From an uncultured Oscillospiraceae bacterium (GTDB lineage: Bacteria; Bacillota; Clostridia; Oscillospirales; Oscillospiraceae): 64,000 nucleotides of DNA. The DNA is taken from assembly GCA_910579775.1 (NCBI GenBank), contig CAJTUE010000002.1, positions 248,001 to 312,000 on the forward strand. Direction: 5' to 3'. Under the pieces are notes generated by a model. That model ran no database searches. It was given only the letters and a program-made list of their open reading frames with translations, and was not told the origin of the DNA. A program made the translations under genes and the position numbers. Shown one piece after another: positions 1-7,562 of the stretch; the stretch's first letter is position 1, and each line of letters begins with the position of its first letter.

Positions 1-97
1 AGCGGCTGCGGATGGGCTTGCGGATCAGGGTCATGGGCAGGGCGCGGATGGCGTAGCTCACCGCCGCCATCACAAAAATATAGGCATACAGCATCAT
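1..97 (-). CDS. azlD: AzlD-like branched-chain amino acid exporter small subunit (partial, cut by window start)
   Basis: Only the first 32 codons are inside the window. The residues include a hydrophobic opening helix followed by an IRALPMTLIRKPI stretch, which is the characteristic arginine-proline loop after helix 1 of AzlD proteins. AzlD is the small membrane partner of AzlC in branched-chain amino acid efflux. The start codon overlaps the azlC stop in an ATGA arrangement, so the two are translationally coupled. The assignment rests on this short stretch plus the azlC neighbour. Confidence 0.8.
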   Translation of the reverse strand, partial: MMLYAYIFVMAAVSYAIRALPMTLIRKPIRSR

Positions 98-837
98 GGC
101 TCCGCCCCCTCCTTCCCCTCGTCCGTCTCCTTCTCGTGGGGAAAGAGCGCCGCGGCAGCGGAGGCGATGATCGCTGTCAGCAGGATGGTCCGGGTCCCCT
201 CGGACAGCCGGGAGACCAGAGGGAGACGGCTCAAGGCAAAGCTGGCCACGAAGCACACGGGGATCAGCCCGGCAATGATTTTGTTCTTCCGGGCCGGGGG
301 TACGATGACCGCCAGGAACATGCCAAACAGGGCCACGCTAAGGGCGCTCACCGCCCGGGCGGGCATCAGCTCTCCCGCCACACAGCCCAGAGCGGTGCCC
401 AGCGCCCAGCAGGGAGACGCCACCAGCACCGCGCCGTAGTGATAAAATGGCTCCAGATAGCCGGGACGGACGATGGTGATGGCGAAAAACTCATCGGTGA
501 TGAAAAAGGACATGAGGAAGCGGTGGATGGGGTGGCCCTTGGGGTCCATCCGCTGGCTCATGGCGGTGCTCATCAGCAGATACCGGGCGTTGGCCACAAA
601 GGTCATCACCGCCATAGTCAAAAGCCCGGACTGGGCGGCGATCCCCCGGAACCCGGCGTACTCCCCCGCCGAGGCGTTGCACAGCAGGCTGGACAAAAAG
701 CTCTGGAAGGGACTGAGTCCCGCGTTTCTCGCGGCAATGCCCAGAGCGAAGGACACCGCAAAATAGCCCAGGCCAATAGGAATACCGTTTCGCATCCCCT
801 GGACCAGGGCCGCTTTTCGTCTTGTCTTGTCGTCCAT
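94..837 (-). CDS. azlC: AzlC family branched-chain amino acid permease
   Basis: A 247-residue polytopic membrane protein with the AzlC opening pattern (a short basic N-terminus, then GIPIGLGYFAVSFALGIAA and an NASAGEYAG segment). AzlC works with AzlD to export branched-chain amino acids; in Bacillus subtilis loss of control of this pair gives 4-azaleucine resistance. A good ribosome binding site (GGGAGGAG) precedes the ATG at 837, and a TTTACA-17-TATAAT promoter lies at 874-902. The gene is divergent from the DUF362 gene. A link to the ilv and leu genes elsewhere in the window is plausible but not shown. Confidence 0.9.
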   Translation of the reverse strand: MDDKTRRKAALVQGMRNGIPIGLGYFAVSFALGIAARNAGLSPFQSFLSSLLCNASAGEYAGFRGIAAQSGLLTMAVMTFVANARYLLMSTAMSQRMDPKGHPIHRFLMSFFITDEFFAITIVRPGYLEPFYHYGAVLVASPCWALGTALGCVAGELMPARAVSALSVALFGMFLAVIVPPARKNKIIAGLIPVCFVASFALSRLPLVSRLSEGTRTILLTAIIASAAAALFPHEKETDEGKEGAEP

Positions 838-873
838 CCCGTACTCCTCCCTTCCCTTGCGCGTGCAGTTGAC

Positions 874-902
874 ATTATAGTCCCTTTTTCGCCCTGTGTA
901 AA
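874..902 (-). promoter_or_regulatory. Promoter of azlCD
   Basis: On the minus strand a TTTACA -35 box and a perfect TATAAT -10 box are 17 bases apart, about 37 bases upstream of the azlC start. It is divergent from the promoter of the DUF362 gene at 909-937. Confidence 0.7.
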
Positions 903-908
903 GCCTCC

Positions 909-937
909 TTGCTAAATCAGAAAAAAGCTGGTATAAT
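909..937 (+). promoter_or_regulatory. Promoter of the DUF362 / choloylglycine hydrolase pair
   Basis: TTGCTA and TATAAT hexamers separated by 17 bases, about 50 bases upstream of the DUF362 start, back to back with the azlC promoter. Confidence 0.65.
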
Positions 938-985
938 TATGCATATCAGGACCATTTTATGAATTATGAATAAGGAAAGGACGGT

Positions 986-1876
986 TTGCGTATCATGGAA
1001 AAGTCTAAGGTCTATTTTTGCCCTGTCATCACCCCGGAGAACGTGCTCAAGCTCTACAACGCCCTGGGGGTGACCCTCCCCGGCAAGGTGGCCGCCAAGG
1101 TCCACTCCGGCGAGGAGGGCAACCAGAACTATCTCCACCCCGAGTTCTGGAAGCCCATCATCGACCACGTGGGCGGCACGGTGGTGGAGTGCAACACCGC
1201 TTACGAGGGCGAGCGCAACTACACCGACAAGCACCTCAAGCTCCTGGAGGGCCACGGCTGGAGTAAGCTCTTCCCCGTAGACCTGCTGGACGCGGAGGGG
1301 CCCGACCTGGCTCTCCCCGTGAAGGGGGGCAAGCTCCTGAAGGAGAACCTGGTGGGCAAGAACCTGGCCAACTACAACTCCCTGTTGGTGCTGTCTCACT
1401 TCAAGGGCCACCCCATGGGGGGCTACGGCGGCGCGCTGAAGCAGCTGTCCATCGGCTGTGCCTCCTCCGCGGGCAAGTGCATCATCCACTCCGCCGGGGT
1501 CACCGATGACCAGACCAAGCTCTGGGACTGCGCCGCCCAGCAGGACGACTTCCTCCGCTGTATGGCGGAGTCCGCCAAGACGGTGATCGAGATGTTCTCC
1601 GGCAAGGCCGCCTATCTCAACATCATGTGCAACCTGTCGGTAGACTGCGACTGTTGCGCCGTGGCCGAGGACCCCTGCATGGGGGATGTGGGCATTCTGG
1701 CCTCCCTGGACCCTGTGGCTATTGACCAGGCCTGTGTAGACCTGGTGTACGCCTCCCAGGACCCCGGCCGGGACCACCTGGTGGAGCGTATTGAGACCCG
1801 CCACGGCGTCCACACCATCGAGTGCGCCGCCGAGCTGGGCTGTGGCAGCCGCGACTACGAGCTTATCACCCTGTAA
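986..1876 (+). CDS. DUF362 domain-containing protein
   Basis: A 296-residue soluble protein (293 from the inner ATG at 995) resembling the DUF362 family, a group of cytoplasmic proteins often fused to or found beside ferredoxins. Visible hallmarks are the GxxxNxNYLxPE-like opening, the SHFKGHPMGGYGGALKQL block and a DCDCC cysteine cluster followed by DVGILASLDPVAIDQA near residues 215-240. No CxxCxxC ferredoxin module is present in this copy. The AAGGAAAGG at 972-980 fits a TTG start at 986 better than the ATG at 995. It is followed after 36 bases by the choloylglycine hydrolase gene and probably co-transcribed. Biochemical function is unknown. Confidence 0.85.
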   Translation: MRIMEKSKVYFCPVITPENVLKLYNALGVTLPGKVAAKVHSGEEGNQNYLHPEFWKPIIDHVGGTVVECNTAYEGERNYTDKHLKLLEGHGWSKLFPVDLLDAEGPDLALPVKGGKLLKENLVGKNLANYNSLLVLSHFKGHPMGGYGGALKQLSIGCASSAGKCIIHSAGVTDDQTKLWDCAAQQDDFLRCMAESAKTVIEMFSGKAAYLNIMCNLSVDCDCCAVAEDPCMGDVGILASLDPVAIDQACVDLVYASQDPGRDHLVERIETRHGVHTIECAAELGCGSRDYELITL

Positions 1877-1912
1877 TTCCCCGCCCGCGGAGGGAAAGGA
1901 GAGGACCTTCTC

Positions 1913-2890
1913 ATGTGTACCGCTGTTGGCTTTCAAGGCAAGGACTTCTATTTTGGCCGCACTCTGGACCTGGAGTGCTCCTATGACGAAAAGGTAGTCA
2001 TCACGCCGCGCAATTATCCCTTCTCCTTCCGGTTTTTGCCGCCCATCCACCGCCACCACGCCATGATCGGCGTGGCCCATGTGGTCCGGGGCTGCCCCCT
2101 CTACTATGAGGCGGTCAACGAAAAGGGCCTGGGGATGGCGGGGCTCAACTTCCCCGGCAACGCCTGCTATCAAGCGGAAGCCCAGGGCAAGGACAACGTG
2201 GCCTCCTTTGAGTTCATCCCCTGGGTACTGGCCCAATGCGCCACCTTGCCGGAGGTCCGCGCTCTGTTGGACCGCCTCAACCTGGTGGACGCGGCCTTCA
2301 GCCCGGAGCTGCCTCCCGCCACCCTCCACTGGATGATTGCCTCTCGGGATGGCGCGCTGGTGGTGGAATCCACCAAGGACGGCCTTCAGATCTATGACGA
2401 CCCGGTGGGGGTCATGACCAACGAGCCCCCCTTCCCCTATCAAATGCTCAACCTTTCCAACTTTATGACCGTTTCGGCTCAGCCACCGGTGAACCTCTTT
2501 GCCCCCGACGTTACTCTGCAGCCGTATAGCCGGGGCATGGGCGGCATCGGCCTTCCCGGCGACCTATCCTCCGCCTCCCGCTTCGTCCGCGCCGCCTTTA
2601 CCCGAATGAACTCGGTGTGCGATGCTGACTGTGAGGAGGCCTGCGTGGGCCAGTTCTTTCACATTCTGGGCAGCGTGGCCCAGCAGCGCGGCTGTGTCCA
2701 GCTGGAGGGCGGCAAGCTGGAGATGACGGTGTATACCTGCTGCTGCAACGTAGATAAAGGTATTTACTATTACACTACCTACGAAAACCCCCAGCTTACA
2801 GCGGTGCATATGCACCATGTGGACCTGGACGGGCAGTCCATCACCGCCTATCCCCTCCTGCGCCAGCTGCGGGTGTTTGAGCAGAATTGA
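1913..2890 (+). CDS. Choloylglycine hydrolase family protein (bile salt hydrolase-like)
   Basis: A 325-residue Ntn-hydrolase. After removal of Met1 the nucleophile is Cys2. The other positions known from Clostridium perfringens bile salt hydrolase (Arg18, Asp21, Asn82, Asn175, Arg228) have clear counterparts here: Arg16, Asp19, Asn79, Asn170 (TNEPPF) and Arg223 (SASRF). The length matches BSH and penicillin V acylase enzymes. There is no signal peptide, so it should be cytoplasmic. The preferred reaction is hydrolysis of the amide in glycine- or taurine-conjugated bile acids; a penicillin V acylase or N-acyl-homoserine lactone acylase activity cannot be excluded from sequence. It sits behind a DUF362 gene and ends at a strong bidirectional terminator. 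Confidence 0.9.
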   Translation: MCTAVGFQGKDFYFGRTLDLECSYDEKVVITPRNYPFSFRFLPPIHRHHAMIGVAHVVRGCPLYYEAVNEKGLGMAGLNFPGNACYQAEAQGKDNVASFEFIPWVLAQCATLPEVRALLDRLNLVDAAFSPELPPATLHWMIASRDGALVVESTKDGLQIYDDPVGVMTNEPPFPYQMLNLSNFMTVSAQPPVNLFAPDVTLQPYSRGMGGIGLPGDLSSASRFVRAAFTRMNSVCDADCEEACVGQFFHILGSVAQQRGCVQLEGGKLEMTVYTCCCNVDKGIYYYTTYENPQLTAVHMHHVDLDGQSITAYPLLRQLRVFEQN

Positions 2891-2905
2891 ATCTCACCTT
2901 TGTGC

Positions 2906-2947
2906 AAAAAAAGCCACGTCGGAGCTTTTATCCCGACGTGGCTTTTT
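2906..2947. terminator. Bidirectional terminator between the BSH-like and SLH genes
   Basis: A 10-bp perfect stem (GCCACGTCGG with its complement at 2933-2942) is flanked by an A-run on the left and a T-run on the right, so it can stop both converging genes. Confidence 0.9.
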
Positions 2948-2957
2948 GTTGATTTAG

Positions 2958-5930
2958 TCATTCGGTGGGGGTTTGGTCGGTATCGTCGCCACCAGGCTCA
3001 GTGGTGCCACCCTGGCCTCCGCCCTCATCGGGGTCGGTAATCCCACCAGGGTTCTCCGGGTCGGTGCCGGGCTCAGGGTCCTCGCCCCCCTCAGAGGCAG
3101 CGGTCACTGTGATCGTGCAGGTGGCGGTATGGCTGCCATCCTCGGTGGTGACTGTAATCGTAGCGCTCCCTTTCCCTACGATGGTCACGTTCCCTTCCGC
3201 ATCTACCGTTACAACACTTGCATCACTACTCTGCCAGGTGACCTTCTTGTTTGTGGCGTCCTCCGGCTTCACTGTGGCGACCAGCTTGTCCAGCGTGTCC
3301 CCTTCCTTTGCGGTCAGTGTAGTCTGATCCAATTCAACGCCTGTCACCGTGACTGTCACAGAGGTCTTCTCGGTGACCGTGACTTCGCAAGTGGCGGTCT
3401 GGTTGCCCGCAGTGGCGGTAATAGTAGCGGTTCCTGCAGCTACGGCTGTGACCTTGCCATTTTCGTCCACGGAGGCAATATTTGAGTCGCTGCTTGTCCA
3501 GGTCACGGTCTTGTCATCCGCGTTATCAGGCGTCACCGTGGCTACAAGGGTCGCCTCGCCGCCTACTTCTAACGCTAATTTCTCCTTGTCTAGGGTCACG
3601 GCAGTAACAGGCAGAGGCTGGGTAGTCCCAGGCGTTACCGTCACCGTACAGGTCTTGGTGAAGCCGCCATCGGCGGTTTTGACGGTAATAGTGGCCGCGC
3701 CCTCAGCCACGGCAGTGACCTTGCCGTTCGCGCTCACCGTGGCGACGCTCTCATTGCTGCTGGCCCAGGTCACGGACTTGTCCGTAGCGTCAGCGGGAGC
3801 CACGGTAGCGGTCAAAGTCACGGTCCTGCCCGCCTCCAGGGTCAACTCGCTCTTGTCCAAGGTCACGCCGGTGACGGCAACCGTCTCTACCGGCTTGGCC
3901 TTGACGGTCACCTTACAGGTGGCGGTGTAGGTCTTGGTGTTGTCCGCACGGGCAGCGGGAGCTGCCTGAGCGGACAAGGCGGCCGGAGCGGCGGCGCGGA
4001 CCGCCGCGGGAGCAGGGGGAGGCAACTCGGTCTCTGTATCGCCGTCCCCCTCAGAGCCGCCCTCAACCGGCTCGCTGGGGTTGGGATCCGAGCTCTCGCC
4101 GGGTTCGGGATCGGGCGTCACTGTCTCGCTGGGGCTGGGGCTGGGCGTCGCTTCCTCACTGGGACTGGGGCTGGGCGTCGCTTCCTCACTGGGACTGGGG
4201 CTGGGCGTCGCTTCCTCGCTGGGACTGGGGCTGGGCGTCACTTCCTCGCTGGGGCTGGGGCTGGGCGTCGCTTCCTCACTTGGGCTGGGGCTGGGCGTCG
4301 CCGTCTCGCTGGGGCTGGGACTGGGCGTCGCCTCCTCACTGGGGCTGGGGCTGGGCGTGGGCTCCTCGCTGGGAGACGGCTCCGTGGAGGGGCTGGGAGA
4401 CGGCGACGCGCTGGGGCTCGGACTCGGACTGGGCTCGGGAATGGTCACAGTGACCTTGGCGGTAATGGTGGCCTCGCCTTCCTTCACGGCGGTCACCGTA
4501 CCGTCTTCCACAGTGGCAACGGTATCGTCGCTGCTGGTCCAGATCACATCGCCCTTGATGGCGTCGCTGGACGGGAGGGTCACGGTAGCCTTCAGGGTCA
4601 TGGTCTTCCCCTCTGTAAGCTCCGCGGTGGTCTTGTCCAGCTTGATGCCCGGCGTTGGCTTGGAGGGTGTGCTGGAACCGCCGCCACCGCCACCGCCGCC
4701 GGAGGACACCGCGCCGGTGGCCGTGATGGGCCGGCCGGAGCTGTTGGCCGGACGGACCACGCCGCTGGCCACGGTCATCTGCTGGGGCGGGCCGTCCATG
4801 ACCACGCCGCCCATGTTGATCTCGGCGTTCTTCACGGTGCCCTTGGTGTTGTTCACAGTAATGGCGGCGTTGGCCACCAGCTTATCCACCGTACCGGTGT
4901 TGGTGATGGCAGAGGGAGCGTCCGCTACCAGCTCGGCCACCTTGCCCGAGTTGGTCACGCTGCCCGCCTCGCCGCAGTTCAGCTTCTTGATCTCGCCGGC
5001 GTTGGTCACGGCGATCTTCTCCACGTTCACATCCAGGGTGCCCACGCTGGCCTCCGTGTCCACAGTGACCGCGATCTCGGTGTTGGCCGCCAGGGCGTCC
5101 AGAGAAGACTTGCCGGAAACCACCACGTCACCCTTGCCCTCCACAAGGACATTTTCCGCCTTCAAATCGCGGAGCCGCACGGGGTTGGTAGCGCCCACCG
5201 CCACCAAAACGCCGGTAGCCTTGCCGGTGAGGATTACCTCGCCCTCCTGCTGGGAGTTGGCGTTGATGACCACAAAGCCGTTGGCGTTCTGGGAGGTATA
5301 GGTCCCGGGGGCGTTGGCGTAGACGGAGATCGCCTTATCCATCAGGGTAAAGGCCCCCGCCCGGTTGATATCCGCATGGGGCGCGACAGTCCCGTCCCCC
5401 ATGCCGGAGAGGATGCCAAGCTCGGTCAGGGTCGCCATGTAGGGCACGGCCCAGCCGGAGACCTCTTCGCCATCCAGGAAATCAGAGAGGTCGGGATCGT
5501 CGTTGGGCTGGACGCCAAGAGCCCGGCCAAACATGACGATGGCCTCCTCCCGGGTGATGTAGTCCTCGGGATAGCTCATGGAGTTGCTGCCCTCCATGAT
5601 CCCCGCGGCGGCACAGCGAAGGATGGCCCGGGCGTACCACTCGCTGCCGTTGATGTCCTTGAATGTGCTGATGGGCGCGGCCTTCCGCAGCCCCAGCATA
5701 TCCGCGAGGATGGTGGCCATCTCACAGCGGCGCAGGGGCTTGTCGGGGTTCACGTTCCCCAGGTTGTCCCCCTTCACCAGGCCGCAGCGGCTCCAGCGCA
5801 GGATGCTCTCCTCCGCCCAGTGGCCAACCGCGTCGGGATAGGTCTTGCTCCCCGTCGCGGCGGCGGGGACCGTCAACAAAGACGCCACCATCGCCAGCGT
5901 CAGGACCAGCGCAAGCACTTTCTTCTTCAT
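2958..5930 (-). CDS. Surface protein with three SLH domains, beta-helix-like region and Big2 repeats
   Basis: A secreted cell-wall protein of 990 residues. The start is the ATG at 5930 (MKKKVLAL), placed behind a perfect AAGGAGGT; the longer open frame upstream runs into the promoter. Order: signal peptide ending near AAATG; three SLH domains (about residues 28-200) for binding secondary wall polymer; a region of short G/N/T-rich rungs resembling a parallel beta-helix (about 205-390); a glycine run; one Big2 Ig-like domain (TTAELTEGKTMTLKATV); a Pro-Ser-Glu linker made of 10-residue repeats; then three more Big2 domains with LDK...VTWxSS...GKVTAVAxGxATIT signatures. No LPXTG motif is present; anchoring is expected through SLH. 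The role is probably adhesive or structural. Confidence 0.9.
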   Translation of the reverse strand: MKKKVLALVLTLAMVASLLTVPAAATGSKTYPDAVGHWAEESILRWSRCGLVKGDNLGNVNPDKPLRRCEMATILADMLGLRKAAPISTFKDINGSEWYARAILRCAAAGIMEGSNSMSYPEDYITREEAIVMFGRALGVQPNDDPDLSDFLDGEEVSGWAVPYMATLTELGILSGMGDGTVAPHADINRAGAFTLMDKAISVYANAPGTYTSQNANGFVVINANSQQEGEVILTGKATGVLVAVGATNPVRLRDLKAENVLVEGKGDVVVSGKSSLDALAANTEIAVTVDTEASVGTLDVNVEKIAVTNAGEIKKLNCGEAGSVTNSGKVAELVADAPSAITNTGTVDKLVANAAITVNNTKGTVKNAEINMGGVVMDGPPQQMTVASGVVRPANSSGRPITATGAVSSGGGGGGGGSSTPSKPTPGIKLDKTTAELTEGKTMTLKATVTLPSSDAIKGDVIWTSSDDTVATVEDGTVTAVKEGEATITAKVTVTIPEPSPSPSPSASPSPSPSTEPSPSEEPTPSPSPSEEATPSPSPSETATPSPSPSEEATPSPSPSEEVTPSPSPSEEATPSPSPSEEATPSPSPSEEATPSPSPSETVTPDPEPGESSDPNPSEPVEGGSEGDGDTETELPPPAPAAVRAAAPAALSAQAAPAARADNTKTYTATCKVTVKAKPVETVAVTGVTLDKSELTLEAGRTVTLTATVAPADATDKSVTWASSNESVATVSANGKVTAVAEGAATITVKTADGGFTKTCTVTVTPGTTQPLPVTAVTLDKEKLALEVGGEATLVATVTPDNADDKTVTWTSSDSNIASVDENGKVTAVAAGTATITATAGNQTATCEVTVTEKTSVTVTVTGVELDQTTLTAKEGDTLDKLVATVKPEDATNKKVTWQSSDASVVTVDAEGNVTIVGKGSATITVTTEDGSHTATCTITVTAASEGGEDPEPGTDPENPGGITDPDEGGGQGGTTEPGGDDTDQTPTE
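4111..4373. repeat. 30-bp tandem repeat encoding SPSPSEEATP units
   Basis: About eight to nine consecutive 30-base units with period exactly 30 (for instance 4141-4170, 4171-4200, 4201-4230, 4231-4260). Copies differ by a few bases, mostly synonymous or EA to ET/EV changes. It encodes the Pro-Ser-Glu-Thr linker between the first and second Big2 domains of the SLH protein. Such an in-frame minisatellite is prone to copy-number change. Confidence 0.9.
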
Positions 5931-5991
5931 ACTGTTACCTCCTTGAGGTCTTTTGCCCGCCAAAGTTCTTTGACAGGCATAATTCATCCTT

Positions 5992-6020
5992 ATCCTAGCA
6001 CAAGACGGGAAAAATGTCAA
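5992..6020 (-). promoter_or_regulatory. Promoter of the SLH/Big2 surface protein
   Basis: TTGACA and TAGGAT hexamers 17 bases apart on the minus strand, about 60 bases upstream of the ATG at 5930. Its -35 box overlaps the start of the longer open frame, which argues against that upstream start. Confidence 0.65.
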
Positions 6021-6050
6021 TCTTGGAAGAAGGCTTCATGATATGGAAAT

Positions 6051-7118
6051 TTATGTATCTCTCTTTCTCTGCCCCAGCACCAGAAAGCGGACCACCGGAA
6101 CGCGGCGCAGGAGCTCATAAAGGACAAAGGTCAGCGCCGTTCCCGCCGTGAGCAAGGCAAGGTAGTTGACAACGGCGGAAAGGGCACAATAGGAGGTCAA
6201 AAGGTATGCGATATACAAAAACACAGGATAATGGAGCACATAAAGCCCAAAGCTCGTCTTTGTCAGATAGCTGCCGACGATATTTGAGCGGTCGAGCCAG
6301 CGCCGAAACAGGCCCAAGAAAGCCAGGCACGCCGTCCACGCATAGAGGTTGGTGAGGTAGCTTTGCAGACAGCTGGACGCGGTATAGTCCGTTCCGCCAT
6401 AGGAGCGGAGATAGACGATCCCCGCCGCCGCAGCCAGGCACGTCAAGGGCACGGCGGCCTTTGCCAAAGCGTCGGTCATATCGTCGTGGGAGAAGACGCA
6501 GTACCCCAGCGCGAAGGCCATGAAGTAGGCGCCAAAACGGTACATAGTAAGCACCGGGAGATTACCCACATGAGACACCGTCCAGATCAATAAAAAGCCC
6601 GATGGGATCCACACCCACACTGGGCACTTTCCGCACCAGGTCCACAGCCGGTCCTTCTTATCCAGCCTCTTCAGCAACGCGGGAGCAAAGGAAAACAGCC
6701 ACAGCATTTGGGCAAACCAAAGTGGACCCGTTCCGCTCACGGCAGAAATGGGATAGATAAGCGGAGCAGGAATATATTCCAGCCCTCCGCCCAGCTTTAT
6801 ATTCAGATATCCAGTGATCCAATGGATCACAAACAATCCTAGGGTGGACGGGACCAGCAGCTTCACTGTCCGTTCCTTCAAAAACGCCTTGGCCGTGCGC
6901 TTTTCCAGGGCAAAACGGCTGCTCATCCCCGCCACTAAAAACAGCAGCACCATAAACCACGGGTACACAGCGGCGGCGAACCAGTCTCCCGCGGCCAGGC
7001 TCGGCGCGCCGGGAATGCTCCCCAAAATCCCCACGCCGTTGAAGAGATAGCACACATGATAAACCAGCACCAACAGCACAACGCTCCAGCGGAGGTTGTC
7101 CAACCACGCCTTCCTCAT
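6051..7118 (-). CDS. Acyltransferase 3 family membrane protein
   Basis: A 355-residue integral membrane protein with about ten hydrophobic segments. The N-terminus (LDNLRWSVVLLVLVYHVCYLF) has the family pattern of a basic residue, helix 1 and a histidine, and a later GMSSRFAL-KRTAKAFLKERTVKLLVP block matches the conserved R-x(6,10)-R region of acyltransferase 3 enzymes. These transfer acyl groups to sugars or exported polymers at the membrane; the substrate is unknown here. Its start overlaps the stop of the AbrB-type regulator gene by four bases, so the pair is co-expressed. Confidence 0.8.
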   Translation of the reverse strand: MRKAWLDNLRWSVVLLVLVYHVCYLFNGVGILGSIPGAPSLAAGDWFAAAVYPWFMVLLFLVAGMSSRFALEKRTAKAFLKERTVKLLVPSTLGLFVIHWITGYLNIKLGGGLEYIPAPLIYPISAVSGTGPLWFAQMLWLFSFAPALLKRLDKKDRLWTWCGKCPVWVWIPSGFLLIWTVSHVGNLPVLTMYRFGAYFMAFALGYCVFSHDDMTDALAKAAVPLTCLAAAAGIVYLRSYGGTDYTASSCLQSYLTNLYAWTACLAFLGLFRRWLDRSNIVGSYLTKTSFGLYVLHYPVFLYIAYLLTSYCALSAVVNYLALLTAGTALTFVLYELLRRVPVVRFLVLGQRKRDT

Positions 7119-7330
7119 TGCCTTTCGCCGTCCTCTCCGAAGATCATCCCCCGCAGCTGGTCGAAGGCCGCCTTGGGCGGGATGGCGAGGCCCCGCGCCT
7201 CATCCCCCAGTAGCATCAACGTGTCCCCCGGCGCGATGCCGAACACCTCCCGCGCCTGTTTGGGGATTACGATCTGTCCCTTCTCTCCTACCGTCACAGT
7301 CCATGCGTATTTTCCCTTCGGTCCTTTCAT
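7115..7330 (-). CDS. AbrB/MazE/SpoVT family DNA-binding protein
   Basis: A 71-residue protein with an intact swapped-hairpin AbrB domain: WTVTVGEKGQIVIPKQAREVFGI followed by PGDTLMLLGD. Such dimers bind DNA as transition-state regulators or antitoxins. It lies upstream of and overlaps the acyltransferase gene; no toxin gene is adjacent, so a role as regulator of the acyltransferase is more likely than an antitoxin. The DNA target is unknown. Confidence 0.85.
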   Translation of the reverse strand: MKGPKGKYAWTVTVGEKGQIVIPKQAREVFGIAPGDTLMLLGDEARGLAIPPKAAFDQLRGMIFGEDGERQ

Positions 7331-7411
7331 GCCGCACCTCCGAAAGTATGATTTGTATAACTAATTATACTTCTTCATTTTTGAAATATCAAGGCGCATT
7401 TTCGCGGACGC

Positions 7412-7446
7412 AAAAAGAGACGGCACAGCAAACGCTGTGCCGTCTC
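7412..7446 (-). terminator. Terminator downstream of nfnB
   Basis: A 13-bp perfect stem (GAGACGGCACAGC and its complement, AAAC loop) followed on the minus strand by five T residues. It closes the nfnAB transcript about 120 bases after the nfnB stop. Confidence 0.9.
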
Positions 7447-7562
7447 TCATGTTTGGAATAAAAATGGTTCGGGTCCGAGTGGCGCGTCTGGGAAGCCGCG
7501 CCCTACTCGGGTGGGTTTGGAACCTGCCCCCTACAGGACAAGCAGCATCCTCCGCGGAGAAA
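7447..7562 (-). other. Structured untranslated region after nfnB
   Basis: The 116 bases between the nfnB stop and its terminator contain a second GC-rich hairpin (arms about 7472-7483 and 7498-7511, CCGAGTGGCGCG against CGCGCC...ACTCGG) and a self-complementary GGTT/AACC segment beside it. No coding frame is convincing. It could be a 3' untranslated stabilising structure, an older terminator or a small structured RNA; I cannot name a family. Confidence 0.4.

Noticed and set aside
4111..4373. A CRISPR-like array of 30-base repeats
   Set aside because: Units are directly adjacent without spacers and in frame within a coding sequence; this is a protein repeat.
7450..7560. A degenerate tRNA gene on the minus strand
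   Set aside because: Only a T-arm-like GGTTCCAAACC is visible; acceptor, D and anticodon arms do not pair.
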